Assembly (NCBI GenBank): GCA_041661625.1
Contig: JBAZUB010000003.1
Coordinates: 1 to 64,000 of the forward strand
Source of the DNA: Patescibacteria group bacterium
Lineage (GTDB): Bacteria; Patescibacteriota; Patescibacteriia; JAHIZJ01
Direction: 5' to 3'
Length of the DNA: 64,000 nucleotides
Shown here piece by piece: positions 17,264 through 24,509 of this stretch. The notes beneath the pieces are model-generated. The model saw only the letters and a program-made list of their open reading frames with translations, searched no databases and was not told where the DNA came from. A program made the position numbers and the translations under genes. The number at the start of each line of letters is the position of its first letter. Position 1 is the stretch's first letter.

Positions 17264-18373
17264 ATGCACTGGACTGATTATCTTATTGCCGCCGGACTGT
17301 CAGTCGTTTTAACTGCGGCATTCACTGTGTTAGTGCGAAGAGTTGCCGTTCAACGATGCGTGGTGGATCGGCCGGAAGCTGATCCCACTCGGAAAATTCA
17401 CCGCCAACCCATGCCGCTGCTGGGCGGTTTGGCGATCTATTTAGGCTATGTAATTGTAACACTAATTTTTACTTATATTGCTCCACGGCTGTTGGGTGGC
17501 TATTTATTGCCCAAGCACCTATTTGGTCTATGGCTCGGTGGATTGGTGGTGGTAGTCGGAGGAGCTTGGGATGACGCCAAGAGATTGTCGCCTGGAAGGC
17601 AAATATTATTTCCCATCATCGCGAGTTTGATCGTAGTAGCTAGCGGCATCGGAATACAATATATTTCCAACCCCTTTGGCAACGCGATCCAGCTCGATCA
17701 ATGGCGCTGGACATTGTTTACCTGGCACGGTCTGCCTTATAGCATAACTTTACTAGCTGACCTGTTTACTTTTGTCTGGCTGATGGGGATGATGTATACG
17801 ACCAAGTTTCTCGATGGTTTAGATGGCTTAGCCACCGGCATTACCACCATTGGAGCGGTAGCCATATTTATACTTAGCGTCGGCCGAACCGTGGCCCAAC
17901 CGGAAACAGCTCTGCTGGCGGCGATATTTGCCGGAGCTGGCGTGGGATTCTTGATATTCAATTGGCACCCGGCCAAAATATTCCTGGGTGAAGGTGGCAG
18001 CGTGCTGATCGGTTTTTTGCTGGGCACGCTTTCGATCATATCTGGTGCCAAGATCGCCATGGCGCTGCTGGTCATGGGTATTCCTATTCTCGATGTCATC
18101 TGGATAATTATTCGACGGGGCATCGTAGAGCGGCGCTCGATTTTAACCTCCGATCGCAAACATCTGCATTTTCGCTTACTAGACTTGGGGTTATCACAAC
18201 GCCAAGTTGTGGTTTTACTCTATGTGTTAACGGGTGCATTTGGTCTCATCGGTTTGCTTTTATCGGGACGGGAAAAAGTCTGGAGCCTAGCGATTTTGGG
18301 TGGAATAATGATTGTTTTGGGGGTGATAGTGGTGAAGCTGTACAACCGCAGGCAAGTAACAAGGAAGAAGTAA
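17264..18373 (+). CDS. Undecaprenyl-phosphate sugar-1-phosphate transferase (WecA/MraY-like)
   Basis: 369-residue polytopic membrane enzyme of the MraY/WecA/TagO superfamily, which loads a sugar-1-phosphate onto a lipid carrier for cell-wall or surface glycan synthesis. RKIHRQPMPLLGG, the GAWDDAKRL pair of acids, KFLDGLDGLATG and the cytoplasmic HLHFRLLDLG motif are all present. The conserved LGDxGS loop reads FLGEGGS here. Substrate cannot be told from sequence. The end of the gene runs into a purine-rich repeat, giving a VTRKK terminus. Confidence 0.9.
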   Translation: MHWTDYLIAAGLSVVLTAAFTVLVRRVAVQRCVVDRPEADPTRKIHRQPMPLLGGLAIYLGYVIVTLIFTYIAPRLLGGYLLPKHLFGLWLGGLVVVVGGAWDDAKRLSPGRQILFPIIASLIVVASGIGIQYISNPFGNAIQLDQWRWTLFTWHGLPYSITLLADLFTFVWLMGMMYTTKFLDGLDGLATGITTIGAVAIFILSVGRTVAQPETALLAAIFAGAGVGFLIFNWHPAKIFLGEGGSVLIGFLLGTLSIISGAKIAMALLVMGIPILDVIWIIIRRGIVERRSILTSDRKHLHFRLLDLGLSQRQVVVLLYVLTGAFGLIGLLLSGREKVWSLAILGGIMIVLGVIVVKLYNRRQVTRKK

Positions 18374-18540
18374 TAAGGAAGAAGGTAGGAGGAAGGAGAC
18401 TCTCGAAACGCCAAGCGTTTTTCGAGACGAGAACTTGTTTGAATAGCTTCGAAACTTTTTAAAAGTTTCTAACCATCAATAACTAACATTGTCACCAAAG
18501 CGAAAACGCTACAACAAGCATTAGTTATTGTGACGCAGCG
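18353..18540. repeat. Purine-rich gene-end repeat and hairpin cluster
   Basis: AAGTAACAAGGAAGAAG and variants run from 18353 to about 18401. Related strings occur at 35452-35498, 39424-39456 and 48252-48286, always at gene ends. They are followed by CTCGAAACGC/GCGTTTTTCGAG near 18402-18426, GAAACTTTT/AAAAGTTTC near 18447-18468, and a long-range AATAACTA/TAGTTATT pair. There is no gene here. Confidence 0.6.
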
Positions 18541-18565
18541 GGAGATGGGGGAAACTAGGCACAAT

Positions 18566-18594
18566 TTGACAAAATATTGCCAACTATTTAGAAT
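18566..18594 (+). promoter_or_regulatory. Promoter of the propeller adhesin gene
   Basis: Perfect TTGACA at 18566-18571, 17 bp, then TAGAAT at 18589-18594. The start codon follows 28 bp later. Confidence 0.85.
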
Positions 18595-18621
18595 AGACAC
18601 ATAATAACAAATCAAAAAACC

Positions 18622-21162
18622 ATGACCAAAGCAAAACGTAGCCTGGTATTGTTTGCCGGCGTTATTTTATTTGTCATAGGATTGGGCATTTTACCAGGCG
18701 GGACAGCACACGCCGCTGCCGTCAGCTGGACCCAGATTAACACGGATGGATTTGGTTCGGTGCAAAATTTTCGTTCATACAGTCTGATTAATTATAACAG
18801 TGCACTCTATGCATCAACCGCCAACACTACCACTGGGACAGAAATATGGAAATATGTTAACTCGGCTTGGACGCAGGTCAACACAGATGGTTTTGGCAGC
18901 GCCGCCAATGTCGATGCCAATGGTGCTGCGATATTTAATGGAAATTTATATTATGGGGTGACCAATGGAACGGGCGCCGGTGTCTGGAAGTACGACGGTA
19001 CGACGTTTACCCAAGTAAATACGGCTGGTTTTGGTGACGTAAATAACACCTACATCCTTGCACTGCAGGTCTTCAATAGTCGGCTTTATGCTTCGACCTA
19101 TAATTTTACTACCGGGGTAGAAGTCTGGCAGTACGACGGTACTACTTGGACGCAGGTCAACACTGATGGGTTTGGCAGCGCGAGTAATGTCTATTCTGAT
19201 GCTATGGCGGTATATAACAACAAGTTGGTAGTCGGCGCGGCCAATCTGACCACTGGTGGCCAATTATGGCAATATGATGGTACGACTTGGACCAGTCTGA
19301 ATGTCAATGGGTTTGGTGACGTCACCAATAAAGAACCGTTCTCTCTTTTGGTCGATGGAAGCACCCTCTATGCCGGCACCTGGAATGACACCACCGGCAC
19401 GGAAATGTGGAAGTACGATGGCACCACCTGGACCCAATTAGGCACCGATGGACTGGGAGATGTGGACAATTCCAACATCTTGCAAATGGTGAAATTCAAC
19501 TATGAAATATATTTAGTAACCCGAAATCTGATAGATGGCGGTGAAGTCTGGCAATACAATGGCACCACCTTTACTCAGGCCAACACCGATGGTTTCGGGG
19601 ATATTAACAACTTATTGGTATACAACCCTACGGATGTGGATCACCATCTCTTTGTCGGTACTTGGAATGTGACCACGGGAGCCGAAATATGGCAGGGAGT
19701 CATCGCTGATACTGTCAGCCCGACAGTTGCCAGTATCAGCCCAGCCCGGGATGCTACCAGTGTGGCAAAAGATGCCAACGTGTCTTTTTCTCTGGATGAC
19801 GATATCTGGGGAATAGACAGCGACACACTCGACGTGTCGGTGGATAATAAAAATGCCATTGTCGATGGGGTTTGGCAGCCCGGATTTAGCGGATCTATTA
19901 CGTCTGACGGAGATCGAGGCTACGCAGTTATCATAAACCCCGGCACTGACTTTCTTTACGGCCGTACCATCGGTGTGACACTACGTATCGCTGATCATAA
20001 TGACAATATCAAAACGGACAGCTGGTCATTCACGATCGGCGCGCCCGCTTCATTGGGCATAGTGATGACGCCGGCTTCGGCGGGCGGACCCAATGTTCGG
20101 GTGGTCACGGCCGCTGGACGACAAATTTCATCCTTCTTCGCCTTCGATCGGAATTCCCGCATGGGCATGCAGGTGAACCAAGCCGATATTGATGGTGATG
20201 GAACCAACGAAATTGTCGTTACTCCGGGCCAGGGCGTGGAGTCGACTATGAAAGCCTTTGAATTGAACGGTACACTGATAGCATCAACCCTAACCTATAA
20301 CAAAGGTTTCCGAGGCGGTGTGGCGGTGGCGACGGGCGACTTCAATGGTGACAACAAAGATGAAGTCGCGGTCGCTCCAATCATTGGCGGCGGTCCAAAC
20401 ATCAGAATATATTCTCTCAACACTACTACCCACAGTTTCGAACTAATGGACTGGTTCTTCGCTTATGAACAAGCATACAAAGGCGGGGTAAACCTGGTGA
20501 CCGGCGATGTCGATGGCGACGGTGTGTCGGAACTGGTTGTGGCACCGATTTCGGGCCGAAGCCCATTGGTCAAGGTATACAACTACAATTCCGCAACAAG
20601 TAATTTTGATGTCGTTGATGAAGTAACGGCCTATCAGTCGACATTCCGGGGCGGGGTACAAATAGCTACCGGTGACGTCAATGGCGACAATGCCGACGAG
20701 ATAATCGTGTCGCCGTACGTTAATGGCGGGCCGAATGTCAGAGTATACGCACTGAATGGTACGTCGAAATTGGTACAACTTGCCTGGGTGATGGCTTATC
20801 CAACCACTTATCGCGGTACGCTGTCTATGCAGGTGGGCGATGTCGATGGCGACGGATCCAGCGAGATAGTTCTAGTCGCCAAAACGCTCGGCGATTCAAC
20901 TGTCAAAATATTCCGCTATCAGAGTGGGGCGTTGAACCTGGTAGATTCGTTCATGGCCTATGATAGCAAATTCGCCGGCGGCGTGAATCTATTCGTGAAC
21001 GACGTGGATGGTGACGGATATGCAGAAGTCATGACCTCACCGGCTTCCCGGGGCGGTCCCAATGTCCGGGTCTATGACCTGAACACGGGTTCGGCGGTTC
21101 TGAAGGGCTGGTTCTGGGCTTTCCCAATCGGATTCCGCGGCGGAGTAAACTTCGGCCAGTAG
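18622..21162 (+). CDS. Secreted double beta-propeller surface protein (FG-GAP/VCBS type)
   Basis: 846 residues. A signal peptide covers about residues 1-32 (hydrophobic core LVLFAGVILFVIGLGILPGG, then AHA). Seven tandem repeats of about 47 residues follow (about 35-365), each starting near W/F-TQVNTDGFG and ending W-x-YDGTT, which suggests one seven-bladed propeller. An Ig-like linker (about 368-475) begins SPTVASISPARDATSVAKD. The C-terminal half has repeated DxDGDG calcium-type loops (DIDGDGTNE, DVDGDGVSE, DVNGDNADE) spaced as FG-GAP/VCBS blades, with GGPNVRVY motifs. It has its own promoter and terminator. Likely an extracellular or cell-surface adhesin; ligand unknown. Confidence 0.85.
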   Translation: MTKAKRSLVLFAGVILFVIGLGILPGGTAHAAAVSWTQINTDGFGSVQNFRSYSLINYNSALYASTANTTTGTEIWKYVNSAWTQVNTDGFGSAANVDANGAAIFNGNLYYGVTNGTGAGVWKYDGTTFTQVNTAGFGDVNNTYILALQVFNSRLYASTYNFTTGVEVWQYDGTTWTQVNTDGFGSASNVYSDAMAVYNNKLVVGAANLTTGGQLWQYDGTTWTSLNVNGFGDVTNKEPFSLLVDGSTLYAGTWNDTTGTEMWKYDGTTWTQLGTDGLGDVDNSNILQMVKFNYEIYLVTRNLIDGGEVWQYNGTTFTQANTDGFGDINNLLVYNPTDVDHHLFVGTWNVTTGAEIWQGVIADTVSPTVASISPARDATSVAKDANVSFSLDDDIWGIDSDTLDVSVDNKNAIVDGVWQPGFSGSITSDGDRGYAVIINPGTDFLYGRTIGVTLRIADHNDNIKTDSWSFTIGAPASLGIVMTPASAGGPNVRVVTAAGRQISSFFAFDRNSRMGMQVNQADIDGDGTNEIVVTPGQGVESTMKAFELNGTLIASTLTYNKGFRGGVAVATGDFNGDNKDEVAVAPIIGGGPNIRIYSLNTTTHSFELMDWFFAYEQAYKGGVNLVTGDVDGDGVSELVVAPISGRSPLVKVYNYNSATSNFDVVDEVTAYQSTFRGGVQIATGDVNGDNADEIIVSPYVNGGPNVRVYALNGTSKLVQLAWVMAYPTTYRGTLSMQVGDVDGDGSSEIVLVAKTLGDSTVKIFRYQSGALNLVDSFMAYDSKFAGGVNLFVNDVDGDGYAEVMTSPASRGGPNVRVYDLNTGSAVLKGWFWAFPIGFRGGVNFGQ

Positions 21163-21194
21163 TACGCTTAAATTAACTAGGCTTCATATAAGCA

Positions 21195-21235
21195 GATAAA
21201 AACGCTTCGGGTGCTCTCCAAAGCGTTTTATCGTT
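21195..21235. terminator. Intrinsic terminator after the adhesin gene
   Basis: GATAAAAACGCTT pairs with AAGCGTTTTATC around a 13-nt loop (one bulged A), so the stem is flanked by A and T runs and may act on both strands. Confidence 0.8.
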
Positions 21236-21267
21236 TCAACCGGTGCCAGCATATTGGGCTAATATGC

Positions 21268-21296
21268 TTGACAATATTCATTGGGGAGGGTAAACT
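21268..21296 (+). promoter_or_regulatory. Promoter of rplU
   Basis: TTGACA at 21268-21273, 17-bp spacer, TAAACT at 21291-21296, ending 27 bp before the rplU ATG. Confidence 0.8.
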
Positions 21297-21323
21297 ACGT
21301 TACGTACCATTAAGCGAACCGAC

Positions 21324-21647
21324 ATGCTAGCCGTGATAAAAACTGGCGGAAAACAGTATCTGGTGAAAGCCGGAGACGAAATCAAGGTCGAAAAACTACC
21401 CCTTAAAGCGGGGGATAACGTGGTGATGGATGAAGTATTGCTGACGGCTGATGTCGACGGCAAAATGGTCAAGGCTGGCCAGCCGATTGTGGCCGGAGCC
21501 AAAGTCGAGTGTGCGGTGCTCAAGCAAGATCGCTACCCGAAAGTCACTACTATCAAGTACAAATCTAAGACTCGTTACCGACGCCAAAAAGGGCACCGGC
21601 AGGCGTATACCTTGCTCAAAGTAAACCAGATCATTCCTGGTAAATAG
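21324..21647 (+). CDS. rplU: 50S ribosomal protein L21
   Basis: 107 residues. MLAVIKTGGKQYLVKAGDEI and the C-terminal KSKTRYRRQKGHRQ motif are typical. rpmA (L27), the usual neighbour, is not adjacent; a prenyltransferase gene follows instead. Confidence 0.97.
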   Translation: MLAVIKTGGKQYLVKAGDEIKVEKLPLKAGDNVVMDEVLLTADVDGKMVKAGQPIVAGAKVECAVLKQDRYPKVTTIKYKSKTRYRRQKGHRQAYTLLKVNQIIPGK

Positions 21648-21792
21648 TTTGCAAGTCCTCTTTCTGGATGTATACCAAGAAGACGCTTTTGTGTGCTTAT
21701 TACGCATTCATGTACCCACATGTTGCGTTTAAGATAGACGACAGCAGTTCTTTCCTAATTGACTTTGCTATCAACCCAACACGGAGGTGGAA

Positions 21793-22677
21793 ATGCAGCG
21801 CTTAAAGGCCGCAGCCGCTGTTGGGCACGGAGCCCATAGCGTTAGTCTCAAACAGCATCTGATTGGTGTGGCTGTTCTGATGCGTCCACTCAATCTCCTG
21901 GCCGCTCTTCTTCTAGTCATCATAACGTCTGTTCGTCCAGGAGGATCAAGTTTAGCGGCAACGGATCTGTGGTGGTTAAGTCTAGGTGTAGTACTGATCG
22001 GTGCAGGCGGTTATGCACACAACGACTACTGCGATATACGGATCGACCGCCGAAATCGCCCTAGACGGCCGTTAGTATGTGGCGTGGTCCAACCCCATCA
22101 AGCCTTGTCTCTGTTCGTGTGCACGACTGTAGTTGGGCTGGGGTTTATGCTGCTCGTTCATCCGGTGCTTTTCTTCTTTGGGGTGATGGCCGCCACTTCT
22201 TTGGTTGTATACTCTAAGTGGCTGAAGAATAAGTCAGGCCTAGCTGGAAATCTCTACATCGCAATAATGGTTCCAGCTCCGGCGCTGTTTGTGGGCTACA
22301 TTCGATGTAGCTTGCAGCATGTTTGGCCGATTTTCACGCTGCTGTTTGCTCTGACCTTGTTTCGCGAAATGTTGAAAGATGTTGAAGATGCGTCGGGAGA
22401 TCTTCTGGGCGGCAGGTCGACTCTAGCCACCGTGGGGGCGTGGCGTTTGATTCGCGTTATCGCTATGGTTTGTGTCGGTGGTGCTGCGATGATAACTATA
22501 ATGTACTGTCTATCGCACCAAAAAACCGGCAGTGAACTTGGATTGGTCATGTTGCCGCTCGGAGCTCTGATTGGGGCTACGATAGGCTGGATGATCGGGC
22601 GTATCACCAGCACCGCACTAAAGCACCTACTGAAGGCCGTCATGTTCATCTTTATCGTAGCGTTCTACCTGGTCTAG
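21793..22677 (+). CDS. UbiA-family membrane prenyltransferase
   Basis: 294 residues, about eight membrane helices. Both aspartate-rich motifs are present: NDYCDIRIDRRNRPRRP (about residues 77-93) and DVEDASGD (about 196-203). These bind the Mg-diphosphate of a prenyl donor. The family includes ubiquinone, menaquinone and archaeal-type lipid enzymes; the acceptor here is unknown. ATG 21793 is preceded by GGAGG at 21783-21787. It stands alone with its own terminator and looks like an accessory gene. Confidence 0.88.
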   Translation: MQRLKAAAAVGHGAHSVSLKQHLIGVAVLMRPLNLLAALLLVIITSVRPGGSSLAATDLWWLSLGVVLIGAGGYAHNDYCDIRIDRRNRPRRPLVCGVVQPHQALSLFVCTTVVGLGFMLLVHPVLFFFGVMAATSLVVYSKWLKNKSGLAGNLYIAIMVPAPALFVGYIRCSLQHVWPIFTLLFALTLFREMLKDVEDASGDLLGGRSTLATVGAWRLIRVIAMVCVGGAAMITIMYCLSHQKTGSELGLVMLPLGALIGATIGWMIGRITSTALKHLLKAVMFIFIVAFYLV

Positions 22678-22703
22678 ACGCCAGCAGTACGGTAAAACAA
22701 TTC

Positions 22704-22735
22704 GGTTGCTCGAATTAAGTAGGGCAACCTCTTTT
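22704..22735 (+). terminator. Terminator of the UbiA-family gene
   Basis: GGTTGC (22704-22709) pairs with GCAACC (22724-22729), followed by TCTTTT. Confidence 0.7.
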
Positions 22736-22740
22736 ATTAT

Positions 22741-22791
22741 TTAATTCCTTCCTTTCATCGCGTTGGCCAGGGTGATTTCGTCGGTGTATTC
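22741..22791 (-). pseudogene. Orphan copy of the recR 3' end
   Basis: Seventeen codons in the recR frame, EYTDEITLANAMKGRN plus a stop. The true recR ends EYTDEITLASALKGRS at 23365-23415. The first 27 nt (9 codons) are identical; seven substitutions fall in the last 24. Nothing upstream extends it, so it is a displaced gene tail. See the finding on this locus. Confidence 0.85.
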
Positions 22792-22798
22792 CAACCGC

Positions 22799-22827
22799 TT
22801 GACAAAATGGCTAAGGTCAGTTACACT
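22799..22827 (+). promoter_or_regulatory. Promoter of the small membrane gene
   Basis: TTGACA at 22799-22804, 17 bp, TACACT at 22822-22827. It starts right after the recR remnant and fixes the gene start at 22880, since an earlier in-frame codon at 22763 lies upstream of the promoter. Confidence 0.8.
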
Positions 22828-22879
22828 GCCATGCGTTCCAACGGTATGGATAAAGGGGCGCTTTGCGAAAGGAGTGGGT

Positions 22880-23299
22880 ATGGCGACGCTCTATCTGGTA
22901 GTCCTGTTTGTCATCGCTATCTTGTTGGTATTGTTCATGCGGACTCGTCGCGTACTAGCGCGGAATCCATTGTACTCGGTTACTCTGGCGATCGAAGGTA
23001 TTGCTGATCCACAATTCCGACTGGATGTGTGTGCTATCCTATCCCGAAGACGGATCGTGGTCGAAAACTGCCCGGTGCCCTCGTTAGAAGACTCTGACCC
23101 AAAACAAGTGGAACGTGAATGGGCGGGGCTTGATCACGCCATTACGCTTATAAGGGACGAGGGTGGTGACATCCATGTGGGTGTGCGGTTCAGGTACGAT
23201 CTTCGTAACGAAATCGGCTTTGTGCGCACTGATGGCACCGGTCAAGATCCCAGCGCGTCGGAAGTCGGCCGGGCGATCCTAGCAATTCTCCAGCGCTAG
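22880..23299 (+). CDS. Small single-pass membrane protein, unknown
   Basis: 139 residues. One N-terminal membrane helix (about residues 3-20), a basic RTRRVLARN stop-transfer, then a soluble domain with no motif I recognise (SVTLAIEGIADPQFRLDVCA). AAGGAG precedes the ATG at 22880. The gene has a consensus promoter and terminator and lies between two copies of the recR 3' end, so it looks inserted. Confidence 0.75.
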   Translation: MATLYLVVLFVIAILLVLFMRTRRVLARNPLYSVTLAIEGIADPQFRLDVCAILSRRRIVVENCPVPSLEDSDPKQVEREWAGLDHAITLIRDEGGDIHVGVRFRYDLRNEIGFVRTDGTGQDPSASEVGRAILAILQR

Positions 23300-23328
23300 G
23301 CGGGGCAATTGGCAACATCGACATTAAT

Positions 23329-23352
23329 GGTTGGTCTCCATGCCAACCTTTT
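23329..23352 (+). terminator. Terminator of the small membrane gene
   Basis: GGTTGG (23329-23334) pairs with CCAACC (23343-23348) around an 8-nt loop, followed by four T. Confidence 0.8.
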
Positions 23353-23364
23353 CTATTTGGTGTG

Positions 23365-23964
23365 CTAACTTCTTCCCTTCAGCGCGCTGGCCAGGGTGAT
23401 TTCGTCGGTGTATTCAAGGTCGCCACCCATAGGAAGTCCGCGCGCCAGACGGGTGACCTTACCAACAAAGGGACCCGCCAGTTTTTTTAAATAAATCGAA
23501 GTAGACTCACCTTCCACATCCGGGTTTAAAGCCAGAATTATCTCATCGATCTTCAGGCGCGCTTTTTTGACCCGCTCGATCAGGCTTTTGACATTGAGCC
23601 GGTCGGGCGTAATACCTTCAATCGGATTCAAGACGCCACCCAGCACAAAGTAGAGCCCTCGGTATGCCCCGGTTTTTTCCAGCGAGATTATTTGGGAAGA
23701 CTCGGCCACCACGCAAATCTGCTGGGAGTTTCGTGAGCGGTCACGGCAGACGGAGCACGGGCTGGTTTCGGTCAAAGCATGGCAGACCGAACACTGGCCA
23801 ATCTGGGTTTTTAGATGGGTTAAGGTCCGAATTAGAGCATCGATCTCATTAGCCGGTTGTTGCATTAAGTAGAGAGCAAACCGCTCGGATGTTTTTGGTC
23901 CGATGCCGGGCAGTTTGTTGAATTCTTCGACGAGGGCTTGGATCGCCTTAGGTAGCTGATACAT
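23365..23964 (-). CDS. recR: Recombination mediator RecR
   Basis: 199 residues. The helix-hairpin-helix region LPGIGPKTSERFALYLM, a C4 zinc finger (CSVCHALTETSPCSVC) and a TOPRIM domain (ICVVAESSQIISLEKTGAYRG is split over its first strand) are in the normal order, and the C-terminus is GDLEYTDEITLASAL. RecR loads RecA at gaps together with RecO. It is on the minus strand ahead of ybaB and dnaB. A second copy of its last 16 codons lies at 22741-22791. Confidence 0.97.
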   Translation of the reverse strand: MYQLPKAIQALVEEFNKLPGIGPKTSERFALYLMQQPANEIDALIRTLTHLKTQIGQCSVCHALTETSPCSVCRDRSRNSQQICVVAESSQIISLEKTGAYRGLYFVLGGVLNPIEGITPDRLNVKSLIERVKKARLKIDEIILALNPDVEGESTSIYLKKLAGPFVGKVTRLARGLPMGGDLEYTDEITLASALKGRS

Positions 23965-23998
23965 AGAGATTGGTTATAAGCGATGGAATAATAGTGCT

Positions 23999-24103
23999 CG
24001 TCATTGCGACCCCGGACTTGGTCCGGGGGTGGCAATCCCCCTGTATAGAGAACCTGCATCGGGATTGCTTCGTCATTCGCTTCGCTCATTCCTCGCAATG
24101 ACG
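23999..24103. repeat. REP-like nested palindrome between recR and ybaB
   Basis: The outer arms are CGTCATTGCGA and TCGCAATGACG. Inside are CCCCGGAC/GTCCGGGG and GCAATCCC/GGGATTGC pairs. CGTCATTGCGAGGAATGAGC-type strings are a widespread interspersed repeat in many bacterial genomes. It occupies nearly the whole gene spacer. Confidence 0.8.
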
Positions 24104-24112
24104 TGACTCTTT

Positions 24113-24406
24113 TTAACTCATTCCCGGGATATTGAAATCACCGCTGGCGCGCATCTTCTCAACCATGATTTTCTGGACTTTCTTCACCGCTTCATTAAAG
24201 GCGTCTTTGGCTGCCTGTTCAGCCTTCTCTTTATGGTCCAGCTGTAACAGTTCGGGTTTAATTTCAACCCGCAGTACTTCCTGATTGCCATCCATGACCA
24301 CTGAAACACCGCCCTGTTCGGCCACCACCGACTCATTAGCCAGCTGCTTACGGACATTATTGGCTTTATCGCGCAAGTCTTTGAATTGTTTTAACTTTTC
24401 GAACAT
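24113..24406 (-). CDS. YbaB/EbfC family nucleoid-associated protein
   Basis: 97 residues. Starts MFEKLKQFKDLRDKANNVRK, with VVMDGNQEVLRVEI and KVQKIMVEKM helices, the standard YbaB fold; members bind DNA as dimers. ATG 24406 was chosen over TTG 24418. The ybaB-recR pairing is conserved in bacteria. Confidence 0.93.
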   Translation of the reverse strand: MFEKLKQFKDLRDKANNVRKQLANESVVAEQGGVSVVMDGNQEVLRVEIKPELLQLDHKEKAEQAAKDAFNEAVKKVQKIMVEKMRASGDFNIPGMS

Positions 24407-24420
24407 AAATGAGGACAATT

Positions 24421-24505
24421 AAGAAGTTAGAATTAAGAATTTAGAAAGGCAGATGCTCAAAAAGGGATTTCAATAATTCTACATTATAAATTATGAATTC
24501 TAAAT
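24421..24505. repeat. AT-rich inverted repeat pair
   Basis: An AGAATTAAGAATTTAGAA arm faces an ATTATGAATTCTAAATT arm across about 45 bp. Similar pairs occur at 38826-38945 and 40222-40322 (and a single arm near 39488-39508). Confidence 0.6.
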
Positions 24506-24509
24506 TGCT

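Noticed and set aside
18715..19710. Regular DNA repeats suggestive of CRISPR
   Set aside because: They are in-frame 47-codon protein repeats of a propeller, with no identical short repeats or spacers. No cas genes are present.
23664..23852. 62-codon plus-strand frame in recR
   Set aside because: Shadow of the TOPRIM and zinc-finger coding region.
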